DNA from: Hyphomicrobiales bacterium
GTDB lineage: Bacteria; Pseudomonadota; Alphaproteobacteria; Rhizobiales; Rhizobiaceae
Direction: 5' to 3'
Assembly (NCBI GenBank): GCA_900466575.1
Contig: UBMP01000011.1
Coordinates: 186,001-250,000, forward strand
Length of the DNA stretch: 64,000 nt
The stretch's first letter is position 1. Every line of letters begins with the position of its first letter. Under the pieces are notes generated by a model. The model made no database searches, had not been told where the DNA came from, and was given only the letters and a program-made list of their open reading frames with translations. Positions 7,506-16,759 of the stretch are shown here, piece after piece. Both the position numbers and the translations under genes were made by a program.

Positions 7506-8678
7506 ATGCTTAAAGACTTCTCCCCCCAAGCCTTCACCATGGGCCTGCTTGCCGCTTTCGTCGGCTTTGCCAGTTCCTTTGCCGTCATCCTGCACGGATT
7601 GACCGTCGTGGGCGCGACGCCGGGGCAGGCGGCTTCGGGGCTGGCGGCGCTTTCTGTGGCGATGGGCGTTCTCGGGATCATCCTGTCGGGCTGGACGCGG
7701 ATGCCGGTGTCGGTCGCGTGGTCGACGCCGGGGGCGGCGCTGCTGGCTGGCACGGGGGCGGTGGCCGGCGGGTTCGGCGTGGCGGTCGGGGCGTTTCTGG
7801 CGGCGAATGTTCTGGTGGTGCTTGCCGGGCTGGTGCGGCCGGTCGGGAATGCGGTGACGAAGATCCCGCAGGCCGTGGCGAGCGCCATGTTGGCCGGTGT
7901 GCTCATGGAACTTTGCTTTGCGCCGGTGAAGGCTGTTGCGGCGTTTCCGGCGGCGGGGCTGATCATCTTTGCGGCCTGGGCGATTGCGGGCGCGTGGAAC
8001 CGGCTGATGGCCGTGCCTGCGGCGCTTGTCGCCTTTGCGGCGATCACCGTCTATCAGTTTCCCGCTGGCGCACTCGCCAGCCTCCCGGCAACGAGCCTGC
8101 CGTTCGAATGGGTGACGCCCGGCTTCACCTGGCAGTCGATGATTTCCATCGCCGTGCCGCTCTTCTTCGTGACCATGGCGTCGCAGAACATTCCGGGCAT
8201 CACCGTGCTCAAGGTCAATGGCTTCGAGCCGCCGCCGGGACCATTGCTGGCCGGAACGGGGATACTCTCGATCCTCGCTGCACCCTTTGGCGGGCATGGC
8301 GTGTGCCTCGCGGCGATCACGGCCTCCATGTGCGCGGGACCTGATGCGCATCCGGAGCCGCGCCGGCGTTACTGGTCGGCGATCATGGCCGGCATTTTCT
8401 ACGTTCTCTTCGGCCTCTTCACCGGTTTCATCACCTGGTTCGTGGCGCAGGCGCAGCCAATCCTGATTGAAGCGGTGGCGGGCCTCGCGCTCTTCGGCGC
8501 CTTTTCTGCCTCGGCGAGCGCCGCCTTCAAGGACCCGGATACGCGCGAGGCTGCGGCCGTCACCTTCATGGTCACGGCCTCGGGCCAGAGCTTTGCGGGG
8601 GTCTCCGGCGCGTTCTGGGGATTGCTGGCCGGGATTGCTGTTTATGCCCTCGGGAAAGGCATCAAGCGGAAAATTTGA
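7506..8678 (+). CDS. BenE family benzoate/H+ symporter-type transporter
   Basis: The 390-residue inner-membrane protein has about 12 hydrophobic helices and the BenE family pattern: an N-terminal FTMGLLAAFVGFASSFAVILHGL, SVAWSTPGAALL, PQAVASAMLAGVLM, and a conserved MASQNIPGITVLKVNGFEPPPGPL followed by APFGGHGVCLAAITA. E. coli YdcO and Acinetobacter BenE are the reference members. Benzoate is only the family default; no aromatic catabolism genes are nearby, so the substrate is unknown. The ATG at 7506 gives a normal family N-terminus. Its stop lies about 40 bp before the leuL leader. Confidence 0.88.
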   Translation: MLKDFSPQAFTMGLLAAFVGFASSFAVILHGLTVVGATPGQAASGLAALSVAMGVLGIILSGWTRMPVSVAWSTPGAALLAGTGAVAGGFGVAVGAFLAANVLVVLAGLVRPVGNAVTKIPQAVASAMLAGVLMELCFAPVKAVAAFPAAGLIIFAAWAIAGAWNRLMAVPAALVAFAAITVYQFPAGALASLPATSLPFEWVTPGFTWQSMISIAVPLFFVTMASQNIPGITVLKVNGFEPPPGPLLAGTGILSILAAPFGGHGVCLAAITASMCAGPDAHPEPRRRYWSAIMAGIFYVLFGLFTGFITWFVAQAQPILIEAVAGLALFGAFSASASAAFKDPDTREAAAVTFMVTASGQSFAGVSGAFWGLLAGIAVYALGKGIKRKI

Positions 8679-8686
8679 TCAACCCC

Positions 8687-8714
8687 TTGCCAATTTTGCA
8701 AGCAGCGGTTATAC
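8687..8714 (+). promoter_or_regulatory. putative promoter of leuL-leuA
   Basis: TTGCCA at 8687-8692 and TTATAC at 8709-8714, 16 bp apart, make a plausible sigma-70 promoter. The start of transcription would fall at about 8720-8722, that is, at or just before the leuL ATG at 8723, and no Shine-Dalgarno sequence precedes that ATG. Both points suggest a leaderless leader-peptide transcript. Confidence 0.45.
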
Positions 8715-8722
8715 GCAGCCCC

Positions 8723-8848
8723 ATGACGCAGACATTGAAGAAATTTTCGAACGATATCGCCCGCGGCCACCGTGCCATGCGGAGCCGTTCGGCTGCCGTC
8801 AAATCGCTTCTTCTTCTCGGCCTTACGCGCGGTTGCCGGGTCCTCTGA
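8723..8848 (+). CDS. leuL: leucine-rich leader peptide of the leuA attenuator
   Basis: This 41-residue reading frame ends in KSLLLLGLTRGCRVL, with codons CTT CTT CTT CTC GGC CTT in a row. A run of leucine codons just before a set of competing RNA hairpins and ahead of leuA is the hallmark of a ribosome-mediated attenuator: stalling at Leu codons when charged leucyl-tRNA is scarce changes the folding and allows leuA transcription. Leader peptides of this kind are known before amino acid genes in alphaproteobacteria, such as trpL before trpE(G) in Sinorhizobium. There is no Shine-Dalgarno sequence, which fits translation from the very 5' end. Confidence 0.75.
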   Translation: MTQTLKKFSNDIARGHRAMRSRSAAVKSLLLLGLTRGCRVL

Positions 8849-8899
8849 AGAAGCGCCCGGCGGCCGAAAGACCGCCTCGGGCTCTTAAAGCGCTTCTTC
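8831..8899 (+). promoter_or_regulatory. leuA attenuator with mutually exclusive hairpins
   Basis: Three pairings are visible. Positions 8831-8840 can pair with 8856-8865 (10 bp, two G-U). GGCGG near 8859-8863 can instead pair with CCGCC near 8871-8876, extended by GCCC/GGGC. GAAGAAGCGC at 8847-8856 pairs perfectly with 8890-8899, and its first nine bases also match 8805-8813, inside the Leu codons. These cannot all form together. Which one terminates is not resolved by eye. Confidence 0.6.
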
Positions 8900-9009
8900 G
8901 CAATCACCCCATGAACTGAATTTCGGGCCGTTTCGCCCGCATTCGTGTATCGCCAAACCTGCGCCCGTGCGCTAAGAGCGATCGCGACTGAAAGTTTCGA
9001 GAAGAAGCG

Positions 9010-10710
9010 ATGATCAAGCAGACCTACCATCCCCAGGACGGCATGCCCAACGCGGCCGTGAAGTATCAGTCCTATCCGCAGATTGCCTTGCCGGACCGCA
9101 CGTGGCCATCCAAGACCATCGTGACGCCGCCGATCTGGTGCTCGGTCGACCTGCGCGACGGCAATCAGGCGCTCATCAATCCGATGGGCCATGATCGCAA
9201 GGCGCGGATGTTCCAGCTGCTGCTCGACATGGGCTTCAAGGAAATCGAGATCGGTTTCCCCTCCGCCTCGCAGACCGATTTCGACTTCGCCCGCTGGTGC
9301 GTGGAAGAGGGCGGCGTGCCGGAGGATGTGTCGCTGCAGGTGCTGGTGCAGTGCCGGCCCGAGCTGATCACGCGGACTTTCGAGGCGCTGGAAGGCGCGA
9401 CCAAGCCGATCGTGCATTTCTATAACTCCACGTCCGAGCTGCAGCGCCGCGTGGTGTTCGGCAAGGATGTAGCCGGCATCAAGCAGATTGCCGTCGATGC
9501 GGCCAAGATGATCCGCGACATGGCCGAGAAGGCCGGCGGCGGTTTCCGCTTCGAATATTCGCCGGAGAGCTTCACGGGTACGGAACTCGAAGTGGCGCTG
9601 GAAATCTCCAATGCCGTCATCGAGGTCATGCAGCCGACGCCGGATAACAAGCTGATCCTGAACCTGCCGGCGACTGTCGAGATGGCGACGCCGAACATCT
9701 ATGCCGACCAGATCGAGTGGATGTGCCGCAACATCCAGGATCGCGGCAATGTCATCGTTTCGCTGCATCCGCATAACGACCGCGGCACGGGCATTGCCGC
9801 GACCGAACTCGGCCTGATGGCCGGTGCGGACCGCGTCGAAGGCACGCTGTTCGGCAATGGCGAGCGCACGGGCAATGTCGACATCGTCACGCTGGCGCTG
9901 AACATGTTCACGCAAGGGGTCGATCCGAAGCTCGACTGCTCGGACATCGAGCGGATCAAGGCCGTCTACGAATATTCCAACGAGCTGAAGATCCCGGAAC
10001 GCCATCCTTACGTTGGCGAACTGGTCTACACGGCCTTTTCCGGCTCGCACCAGGATGCGATCAACAAGGGCATGAAGGCGATCAAGGTTGCCAACAAGCC
10101 GCTCTGGGAAGTGCCTTACCTGCCGATCGATCCGCAGGATGTGGGACGCTCCTATGAGGCGATCATCCGCATCAACTCGCAGTCGGGCAAGGGCGGCATC
10201 GCCTATATCATGCAGGAAGACTACGGCATCAACCTGCCGCGCAACCTGCAGGTCGAGTACCGCGACGAGATCCAGCGGATCACTGACGAAGAGGGCGTGG
10301 AAGTTCAGCCGAAGCGCATCTACGAGCACTTCATCGAGCGCTACGTGTCGCAGCCCGGCGCACGTCTCAAGTTCGTAGACCATCATTCCTATGTCGATCC
10401 GGCACATCCTGGCCTGCGCATCGTTGCGGCGGAAATTACCGACAAGGGTGAGAAGAAGCGGATCGAGGGCAGGGGAACCGGCCCGATCGATGGGTTCGTC
10501 AACGCGCTCTCGACCTATCTCGGGTTCGACATGACGGTGAACGACTATTCCGAGCATTCGCTGCAGCACGGTTCGAATGCTTCGGCGATCTCCTATGTCG
10601 AAGTGTCCGCCAAGGGTAAGAAACTCTATGGCGCCGGCATCAACACGAACATCGTGACGTCCTCGCTCGAGGCGATCGTTTCGGCGGCCAACCGGTTCCT
10701 GGCTGAGTGA
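9010..10710 (+). CDS. leuA: 2-isopropylmalate synthase
   Basis: This is the first committed enzyme of leucine biosynthesis, condensing acetyl-CoA with 2-oxoisovalerate. The 566-residue length and the start KYQSYPQIALPDRTWPSK mark the long LeuA form. The TIM-barrel catalytic domain has R49-D50 in SVDLRDGNQAL and the metal-binding HxH at H253/H255 in SLHPHNDRGTG. A linker leads to the C-terminal leucine-binding regulatory domain (HPGLRIVAAEITDKG onward), which normally gives feedback inhibition. Expression is probably set by the leuL attenuator just upstream. GAGAAGAAGCG before the ATG is the ribosome-binding site. Confidence 0.95.
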   Translation: MIKQTYHPQDGMPNAAVKYQSYPQIALPDRTWPSKTIVTPPIWCSVDLRDGNQALINPMGHDRKARMFQLLLDMGFKEIEIGFPSASQTDFDFARWCVEEGGVPEDVSLQVLVQCRPELITRTFEALEGATKPIVHFYNSTSELQRRVVFGKDVAGIKQIAVDAAKMIRDMAEKAGGGFRFEYSPESFTGTELEVALEISNAVIEVMQPTPDNKLILNLPATVEMATPNIYADQIEWMCRNIQDRGNVIVSLHPHNDRGTGIAATELGLMAGADRVEGTLFGNGERTGNVDIVTLALNMFTQGVDPKLDCSDIERIKAVYEYSNELKIPERHPYVGELVYTAFSGSHQDAINKGMKAIKVANKPLWEVPYLPIDPQDVGRSYEAIIRINSQSGKGGIAYIMQEDYGINLPRNLQVEYRDEIQRITDEEGVEVQPKRIYEHFIERYVSQPGARLKFVDHHSYVDPAHPGLRIVAAEITDKGEKKRIEGRGTGPIDGFVNALSTYLGFDMTVNDYSEHSLQHGSNASAISYVEVSAKGKKLYGAGINTNIVTSSLEAIVSAANRFLAE

Positions 10711-10752
10711 TAATCGGGTTGCGCCGTGTCCCTGCGGGCGCGGCGCTCCCTG

Positions 10753-10941
10753 CTATCGCAACCAGGTCATGACGATATCGAAAAGCGTCGCGCCGCCGAT
10801 GGGCGCGACGAGGAGCAGGATGAGGTTCAGGCCTGCGATCCAGAAGAGCGCCTTCTGCTCATTCAGCGAAAGCTGAGGCCGCGGGCTCCGTTCCGGCTCG
10901 GGTTTGCCGCCCGGCCCATGGCCGTTCGTGTCCAGATACAT
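10753..10941 (-). CDS. small single-span membrane protein, conserved hypothetical
   Basis: The 62-residue product has a hydrophilic Gly/Pro-rich N-terminus (GHGPGGKPEPERSPRPQLS) followed by one hydrophobic segment, ALFWIAGLNLILLLVAPIGG, and a short amphipathic tail. AAGGAG stands eight bases before the ATG, strong support for translation. The protein is probably inserted N-in or N-out in the inner membrane with no enzymatic motif. I do not recognise a named family. It is convergent with leuA and may share a weak terminator with it. Confidence 0.65.
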   Translation of the reverse strand: MYLDTNGHGPGGKPEPERSPRPQLSLNEQKALFWIAGLNLILLLVAPIGGATLFDIVMTWLR

Positions 10942-11038
10942 CGGCGCTTCTCCTTTTGACCTCCATGCCTACGCATAAAGGCAAACGCTGGATTTGTAGC
11001 AACGATCCGCCTCGTGCCGCGCCGCGTAATGCTCGTTC

Positions 11039-11230
11039 ATGAAAACCGCAAAACGTAGGAACAAGAGCGCGCTGCCGCAGAAGGTTTGCCCGGCCTGCGG
11101 ACGACCTTTTTCGTGGCGTAAGAAATGGACGCGCGACTGGGACAGCGTGCGCTATTGCTCGGAGCGTTGCCGGCGCGAAAGGCGTGGCCGCACTATCGAG
11201 AAAGGCTCGTCAGGCGCGCTGATTGGTTGA
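11039..11230 (+). CDS. DUF2256 family zinc-ribbon-like protein
   Basis: The 63-residue basic protein carries the DUF2256 pattern: [15 protein letters not shown], then [15 protein letters not shown]. Two CxxC-type pairs (C-P-A-C and C-S-E-R-C) probably hold one zinc ion. The function is unknown; in other genomes these genes often sit beside photolyase/cryptochrome-like genes, but none is here. The reading frame overlaps the end of the convergent GGDEF-EAL gene by 21 bp. No good Shine-Dalgarno sequence precedes the ATG. Confidence 0.8.
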   Translation: MKTAKRRNKSALPQKVCPACGRPFSWRKKWTRDWDSVRYCSERCRRERRGRTIEKGSSGALIG

Positions 11231-13192
11231 GTGATGCGCGAGTACGTCAGCGAGCGAGGCCGGGCGGCCTAGATAATAGCCCTGCATCGTATTGACGCCG
11301 AGACGTTTTAGCAGATCGACCTGCTGCTTGGTTTCCACGCCTTCCACCAGAACGTGGACACCGCGGTTGCGCAACAGGCGGACCATGTCCTGCAACATGC
11401 TGGAACCGCGCAGCGATTCACAATCATGCAGGAAGGCGCGGTCGATTTTCACGACGTCGAAGTCGAAGCGACGTAGCCAGGCAAGACCAGCAAAGCCGGT
11501 GCCGAAGTCGTCCAGCCAGACTTGCACGCCGAAAGCGCGAAGCTGCTCAATATTCTTCTGCGCCTGCGTTTCGAGTGCGATGTCAATGCCTTCGGTGACT
11601 TCCAGTGCAAGCTTGCGCGGCGAAATGCCGAACTGGCCGATGATCTCCGTCACCTGCAACGGGAAGCCCGGGGTTTTGAGCTGCATGGCCGAAACGTTGA
11701 CAGAGACGACGTCGCCCATGCCATGGTTGGCGATGTCGCGGCAGGCCTGTTCTATGGCCCAGCGTCCCAGCATGTGGATCGCGCCCGTCTGCTCGGCAAC
11801 CGGAATGAAAACGGCCGGGCTGATGAGGCTGCCATCGAAGTCGCGCAGGCGCATCAGGGTTTCGTAACCAATGATCTTGCCTGTCCGGGTATCGATGAAG
11901 GGCTGATAGACAACCGAAACAAGCCCGCGCGTGATCGCGAGCTTCAGCAATTCCGCCAGGTTTTCTCCCGATGCGTCGCGCGAGGCTTCGGCGGGATCGT
12001 AGATCGTGTACGTCGCTCGACCGGTAAATTTTGAAGAGTAGAGGGCGCGGTCTGCTTGTTGCAGCAGGATGGTGAGTTCCAGGCTGCCGTCATTGCGCGT
12101 CATCGTCGCGCCGGCGCTGATGGTAACGAAGTGCCGATCATCGCCGCGGTCGGGATGGGGGATGGCCAGTGCTTCCACGGACTTGCAGAAGATTTCGGTC
12201 AGTTCGCGCAGCCGCTCCTGTGAGTCGACCTTTGTGAGGATCACGAATTCCTCGCCGCCATGGCGACCGGCAACCGCGCCCAGTTCTTCAGCTTTCTGCG
12301 AAAACAGGCGGGCCAGCGCAATAAGGCATTCGTCCCCGGCGTGATGGCCGAGGCTGTCGTTGAAACGCTTGAAATAATCGACGTCGATGAGGATCAGGCC
12401 GATCTGTTCATTTTCGGAAAGACCGTTGCGTGTCAGGTTCAGGAAGTCCTGGCTGATCGCGCGGCGATTGCGCAGCCCCGTCAGCGGGTCTGTTTCGGCA
12501 ATCTTTTCAAGCTGCTGGCCTTTTTCGATCGCGACCTTTTCCTGGATCTGCGCCTGTAGCGAATGCAGGAACGAGAAGTAGCGTTCTTCGCTCAAACGCC
12601 ACGAGAGATACAGCGAAAGGGCAAGGCAGTTGATGAAGAAAGCCGACAGGACGACGCGCTGCACGATGTCCGTATTGATCTTGAACATCAGTGCATAGAC
12701 GAATGCGATCGTCACGATGGCCGATGTAACCGCCGAAAGCCAGAACCGGAAATTGAAAAACAGATTGGCGCCCAGAACGAAGACTGTCCCGAATACCATG
12801 AATTCCGACAGAGGTTCGGTGTACTGGGTCGCCATCGCGAACACGAGCCAGCCGACGCCGCCGCAGAGGATAGACAGCGCCGCCACCACATGAAGGACTT
12901 TCAGCGACCTCATGCCACGAGCGACGGTCTCAAGCGATACCAGGAAAACGATGCTGAAACAGAAGCGAATGGCGACGAGCTGGTAGGAGATATCCGGGAA
13001 CAGATAAAGGTCAAACAGGCCGTAGCACATGTAGCTTAGTACAGCCGCCCACATGCCCCAGCGAAGTATCTTTCGGTCCTGTCGTTCGTTTCGATGATGC
13101 AACATGGACAGCAACAACGGGTCACCCGCCTGCCACCATCTTTTACGCATGGCGACACGAGCGCGTTTAGCGATGTCATCGTTCAGCTGCAT
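11210..13192 (-). CDS. membrane-bound diguanylate cyclase/phosphodiesterase (GGDEF-EAL)
   Basis: This 660-residue c-di-GMP enzyme has an N-terminal membrane region with about six helices (residues ~45-205) and a short coiled coil. A GGDEF domain follows with an intact active loop GRHGGEEF and LTGLRNRRA, then an EAL domain. In the EAL domain the signature is ETL ([10 protein letters not shown]), but the catalytic Glu, the DDFGTG loop and the later VEGVET motif remain. No RxxD inhibitory site stands before GGEEF. Both activities are therefore possible. The chosen ATG follows CAGGACGCC; a GTG 17 codons upstream is an alternative start. Confidence 0.92.
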   Translation of the reverse strand: MQLNDDIAKRARVAMRKRWWQAGDPLLLSMLHHRNERQDRKILRWGMWAAVLSYMCYGLFDLYLFPDISYQLVAIRFCFSIVFLVSLETVARGMRSLKVLHVVAALSILCGGVGWLVFAMATQYTEPLSEFMVFGTVFVLGANLFFNFRFWLSAVTSAIVTIAFVYALMFKINTDIVQRVVLSAFFINCLALSLYLSWRLSEERYFSFLHSLQAQIQEKVAIEKGQQLEKIAETDPLTGLRNRRAISQDFLNLTRNGLSENEQIGLILIDVDYFKRFNDSLGHHAGDECLIALARLFSQKAEELGAVAGRHGGEEFVILTKVDSQERLRELTEIFCKSVEALAIPHPDRGDDRHFVTISAGATMTRNDGSLELTILLQQADRALYSSKFTGRATYTIYDPAEASRDASGENLAELLKLAITRGLVSVVYQPFIDTRTGKIIGYETLMRLRDFDGSLISPAVFIPVAEQTGAIHMLGRWAIEQACRDIANHGMGDVVSVNVSAMQLKTPGFPLQVTEIIGQFGISPRKLALEVTEGIDIALETQAQKNIEQLRAFGVQVWLDDFGTGFAGLAWLRRFDFDVVKIDRAFLHDCESLRGSSMLQDMVRLLRNRGVHVLVEGVETKQQVDLLKRLGVNTMQGYYLGRPASLADVLAHHSTNQRA

Positions 13193-13468
13193 TTGGCTGG
13201 CGTCCTGTTCTATTAGCGCCTTTGCATAGTATAAAGGTTGCACAACTTTAAGTGGTCTAATTTAGACCTGCGTGATACTTTGGTACAATAGAGCAGGATA
13301 CTGCTAATTCTACGTAAACAGTAAATCTCGAATGCCGCCCGCTTGATAGAGAATTCCGTTCATAAACGTCGAAATTAACCAAAAATTTATTAAAAACTTC
13401 CTGATCTCGAAACCTGCGCTATCATGCTCCTCGTCAACAGCCAGTTGGGGGGCCAACGAGGAGCTACC

Positions 13469-14512
13469 ATGATGCAGTCGCATGATCTAAGACTTGACGA
13501 ACAAAGCCTCATCACCCCAGCGCTCGTGAAGCGCCACGGCAAGACCACACACGAAATTGACGACGGCATGCTCCGCCAGAAGATCGCAGAGCTTGCCCTG
13601 GTTCTCGAACTGGCCCGTCAGGGCTTCGCCAATCACCAGCCTGCTGCCAAGGTTGTCGAGCAACTGGCCGGCAAGCTGCACGTTCTTCGTCATCAATCCG
13701 GCAACGATATCTGGCAGAAGCTGATCCCGTTGGCTCAGGCGCATCCGGTCTCGGAATATCTGTTGCAGGACCCGTTCACCAAGTGGTCCTTCGAAAAACC
13801 CCGCGGCTATTCCGGCGACGCAAGCCTTCTCGATATCTACTACAAGCATCCGGCCGCCAACGACTTCATCGCTTCCTGCACCGAACTCGGCCGCGAGATT
13901 TATGCCTATACGAGCGACGCAGCGAGCTCGGTCGCAGGCCGCGAGCGCCGCGACATTCTGGCCCGCATCGTCGATGAAACGGCGGCGCGCAAGGAAAAGG
14001 CGGAGGTTCTGGCAGTTGCCTGCGGACACCTGCGTGAATCGGAGAAGTCGGAAGCGCTCAAGGCGGGCACACTCGGCCGCTGGGTCACGCTTGACCAGGA
14101 CCCGACCAGCGTGGAAATCGTTCGTGCCGCCAATGCCGGTACCGCCGTCCAGCCGGTTATCGGCAATGTCGCCGGTCTGATGCGCCGCTCCTATGAACTC
14201 GGCACGTTCGACCTCGTCTATGCCTCCGGCCTCTATGATTACCTGCCGCGGGCTGTCGCAATCCGCCTGACACAGCGCCTGATGGAACTGGTCAAGGATG
14301 GGGGCGAGTTCCTCTTCGCCAACTTCAGCGACGAGATCACGACCGACGGCTACATGGAAACCTTCATGGATTGGCCGCTCATCCTGCGTTCCGGCGCCGA
14401 CATGTGGGATATTGTGAATGCCGCAGTCGATCGCAACAAGGTTGAGGTCGATGTCTTCTACGGCGAGAACCGCAACATCGTTTACTCGCGCGTTCGCAAG
14501 AAGGCCGCCTGA
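13469..14512 (+). CDS. class I SAM-dependent methyltransferase-like protein
   Basis: The 347-residue protein has an N-terminal helical region and a middle segment KWSFEKPRGYSGDASLLDIYY, typical of a methyltransferase group often annotated as extracellular-factor (3-hydroxypalmitate methyl ester) biosynthesis proteins. The C-terminal Rossmann part has VLAVACGHLRESE in the place of SAM motif I, then WVTLDQDP, FDLVYASGLYDYLP and GGEFLFANFSDE. The substrate is unknown; a quorum-signal methyltransferase role is only a possibility. GAGGAG five bases before the ATG sets the start. The upstream 270 bp, shared with the divergent GGDEF-EAL gene, is AT-rich and should hold both promoters. Confidence 0.7.
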   Translation: MMQSHDLRLDEQSLITPALVKRHGKTTHEIDDGMLRQKIAELALVLELARQGFANHQPAAKVVEQLAGKLHVLRHQSGNDIWQKLIPLAQAHPVSEYLLQDPFTKWSFEKPRGYSGDASLLDIYYKHPAANDFIASCTELGREIYAYTSDAASSVAGRERRDILARIVDETAARKEKAEVLAVACGHLRESEKSEALKAGTLGRWVTLDQDPTSVEIVRAANAGTAVQPVIGNVAGLMRRSYELGTFDLVYASGLYDYLPRAVAIRLTQRLMELVKDGGEFLFANFSDEITTDGYMETFMDWPLILRSGADMWDIVNAAVDRNKVEVDVFYGENRNIVYSRVRKKAA

Positions 14513-14521
14513 TCTGTCTCC

Positions 14522-14544
14522 GTCGCCCGGCTCGTCCGGGCGAC
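14522..14544. terminator. hairpin after the methyltransferase gene
   Basis: GTCGCCCGG at 14522-14530 pairs perfectly with CCGGGCGAC at 14536-14544 around CTCGT. There is no long T-tract on either side, so termination is likely but may depend on other factors. It lies between convergent genes. Confidence 0.5.
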
Positions 14545-14616
14545 ATCTCGCATCACATTTTCAGTCGATTTTGCCCGGCCATGTGACCCCCATCGCCGGG
14601 CATCTTTCCGTGCCGG

Positions 14617-16416
14617 TCAAAGCTGTTCGAGGTAGGCGCGCCAGCCGCCGAAACGGGTGATGTCTTCCGCGCCTGCAATTCCCGCTGTTTCGCAGATGAA
14701 ACCTTTCACGGTCGCCCCGCCTTCCAGCTGGATCGTACCGATGCCAAGCGGGGAGGGAATGCCTTCCATGAATTCGCCAAAACGGGTCAAAGGCATGGCC
14801 CAGACTTCGAGCGCGATGGATGCGCCATCGTCCGAACGCACAAGGCCGGGGCGTTTGGGCGGGCCACCGGCCAGCGTATAGAGGCGATATTGCGGTGCCG
14901 TGCGGCCTGCAAAGAGGAAGCGTCCGCCGCGGCCAGCGACTTCATGATTGAGCGGCAGGCCCGTCATATGCGCGCCGACCAGGGCGACGGCCATTTCGTT
15001 CGCGCCGAGGCCGGGAACGGCAGAGCGCTCGGCCACCAGCGGCCAACCGGTTGCGCCGAGCTTGACCCCGGCTCTCTCGTGCAGGCTCTTTGCGATGCCG
15101 GCGAGCAGGCCATCAGCACCGCTCGCCCCCAGAAGCGTGACGCTTCCCGGGCGGCCGTCATTGCGGGTGGCAACGGGAACTGCGATGCCGGCCATGTCGA
15201 GCAGGTTGACGAAATTCGTGTAGGTGCCGAATTTCGAATTGGGGCCGATCGGATCGGCCTCCAGATCCTTGACGGTGAAGAAGCAGGGGATGGTGGGGAC
15301 GCAAAGGCAGTCCACCGTCTCAAGCATGGGCTCGGCCTTTCGCTTGAGGTCCGCCAGGCGGTAGATGCCCTTGAACGCATCGGCGGCGGAGAGTTTTTCC
15401 GCACCGCCGATGATCTGGCGCGTGACGGGATGCATGATCTCCGGCCGCTCCTTCATGATCGTCTCGGTCGCTGCATAGCGTTCAGCCACCCATGCACCCT
15501 CGTAGAGCATGGCGGCGACCTGGTAGAGCGGCGTGAAATCGAGTTCGACGATCTCGTGACCGAGCTTTTTCAACGCCACGCAGGTGGCGGCAAAGGAATC
15601 CGCCTGCGCGTTGTCGCCGAAGAAGATGCGTGTCTTCTCGTCCGGAACGCCGATGGTCAGCCCCTTGGCAGGCGTGGTCAGCTTCATGGGCGCGAAGCGC
15701 TTAGAATAGGCGTCTGCCGCATCATAGCCGCCGGCAGCCGAATAGGCCGCAAAGGCGTCGTCCACCGTCAGGGCGAAGACCGAGATCGTGTCGAGCGTGC
15801 GGCAGGCCGGAACCATGCCGCTCGCCGAGAGGCTGCCGAGGGAAGGTTTCAGCCCGACAATGTTGTTGAGCGCTGCCGGGACGCGGCCGGAACCGGCTGT
15901 GTCGGTCCCCAGCGAAAAGCTGACGATACCGCGTGCGACCACCACGCCCGATCCGCCGCTCGACCCGCCGGGGACGATTTCCGGATCAATCGCGTTCCTC
16001 GGCACCGGGTAGGGGGTCCGGACACCGACCAGGCCGGTGGCAAACTGGTCGAGATTGGTCTTGCCGATGACGATCGCGCCGGCCTCCTTCAGCCTTGCCA
16101 CGACGAAGGCGTCATCCGCGGTCTCGTAGGCGAATTCGGGGCAGGCGCAGGTCGTCGGCATGCCCGCGACATCGATATTGTCCTTGACCGCGAAGGGGAT
16201 GCCCCAGAGCGGCTTGGCCGGATCATAGGCACCCAGAGCGGCTGCGGCCTCTGCCGTTTCAGCCTCTCCGGGCAGATGGATGAAAATGCCTGGGTCGTCA
16301 GCAAGCCCGATGCGGCGATAGACTTCGGCGACGACAGCTGCGGGCTTCAGGCCCGCCGCATAGGCAGCACGCAGCGATGAGAGGGTGAAGGGCAGGCGTT
16401 CGATATTCACTGGCAT
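14617..16416 (-). CDS. atzF: allophanate hydrolase
   Basis: AtzF hydrolyses allophanate to ammonia and CO2, the last step of biuret, urea-amidolyase and s-triazine degradation. The 599-residue length fits the two-domain enzyme. The amidase-signature domain shows K78 (AVKDNIDVAG), the GGSSGGSG loop at 151-158 and S176 in GTDTAGSGRVPA, forming the Ser-cisSer-Lys triad. The C-terminal domain (LGANEMAVALVGAHMTGLPLN onward) is the AtzF-type domain. It is the last gene of the biuret operon, directly after the cupin gene, which explains its role: it consumes the allophanate produced by BiuH. Confidence 0.93.
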   Translation of the reverse strand: MPVNIERLPFTLSSLRAAYAAGLKPAAVVAEVYRRIGLADDPGIFIHLPGEAETAEAAAALGAYDPAKPLWGIPFAVKDNIDVAGMPTTCACPEFAYETADDAFVVARLKEAGAIVIGKTNLDQFATGLVGVRTPYPVPRNAIDPEIVPGGSSGGSGVVVARGIVSFSLGTDTAGSGRVPAALNNIVGLKPSLGSLSASGMVPACRTLDTISVFALTVDDAFAAYSAAGGYDAADAYSKRFAPMKLTTPAKGLTIGVPDEKTRIFFGDNAQADSFAATCVALKKLGHEIVELDFTPLYQVAAMLYEGAWVAERYAATETIMKERPEIMHPVTRQIIGGAEKLSAADAFKGIYRLADLKRKAEPMLETVDCLCVPTIPCFFTVKDLEADPIGPNSKFGTYTNFVNLLDMAGIAVPVATRNDGRPGSVTLLGASGADGLLAGIAKSLHERAGVKLGATGWPLVAERSAVPGLGANEMAVALVGAHMTGLPLNHEVAGRGGRFLFAGRTAPQYRLYTLAGGPPKRPGLVRSDDGASIALEVWAMPLTRFGEFMEGIPSPLGIGTIQLEGGATVKGFICETAGIAGAEDITRFGGWRAYLEQL

Positions 16417-16423
16417 TCTCTTT

Positions 16424-16759
16424 TCATTCGAGGATTTTCACGGGCTTGGCCCATTGAATCAGCACCACGCAGCCTTGCTGAGACTGTACGGAATGTACGG
16501 TTCCTTCCGGATTTGTGACAAGCGTCCCCGTTTCGTAAAGGCCATTTTCGTCGCTTTGCGAGCCTTCCAGGACGAGGATCGTTTCCAGCCCTTCATGCAA
16601 GTGCGGCGGCACCTGGGCCCCCGGCTGGTAGCGCAGAAGGGCGATTTCGGGCTCACCACGCACGAGGCGGCAGATTTCGACGCCATCGCGGAAGTATTCG
16701 AACTGGCATTCGCGCCAGCCGCCCTGCAGGAATTCGGGCATGTTGATCGCAGTTGTCAT
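16424..16759 (-). CDS. cupin domain protein
   Basis: This 111-residue single-cupin protein has the motif [16 protein letters not shown] (cupin motif 1, metal ligands His-His-Glu) and a weaker motif 2 with NPEGTVHSV. It overlaps the upstream cysteine hydrolase gene by 4 bp and ends 7 bp before atzF, so it is translated as part of the biuret operon. Its role is unknown. Small cupins of this anti-ECFsigma/ChrR-like shape can be sensors or minor enzymes. A regulatory or accessory role in ureide metabolism is inference from position only. Confidence 0.8.
   Translation of the reverse strand: MTTAINMPEFLQGGWRECQFEYFRDGVEICRLVRGEPEIALLRYQPGAQVPPHLHEGLETILVLEGSQSDENGLYETGTLVTNPEGTVHSVQSQQGCVVLIQWAKPVKILE

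Larger units (their letters stand above)
8679..9009 (+). promoter_or_regulatory. leuA leader region
   Basis: This 330-bp stretch between benE and leuA is occupied by the leuL leader peptide gene, its promoter and the attenuator structure, each listed separately. Beyond the attenuator, a CGGGC/GCCCG hairpin lies at about 8924-8938. The remaining sequence up to the leuA ribosome-binding site shows nothing further. Confidence 0.6.

Noticed and set aside
8662-10569. A long open frame antisense to leuA
   Set aside because: It lies fully opposite a well-conserved enzyme and is rich in Arg, His and Asp, the usual artefact of GC-rich coding sequence. No family is recognisable.
14890-16380. A plus-strand frame opposite atzF
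   Set aside because: The minus strand carries the complete amidase triad and AtzF C-terminal domain over the same bases.
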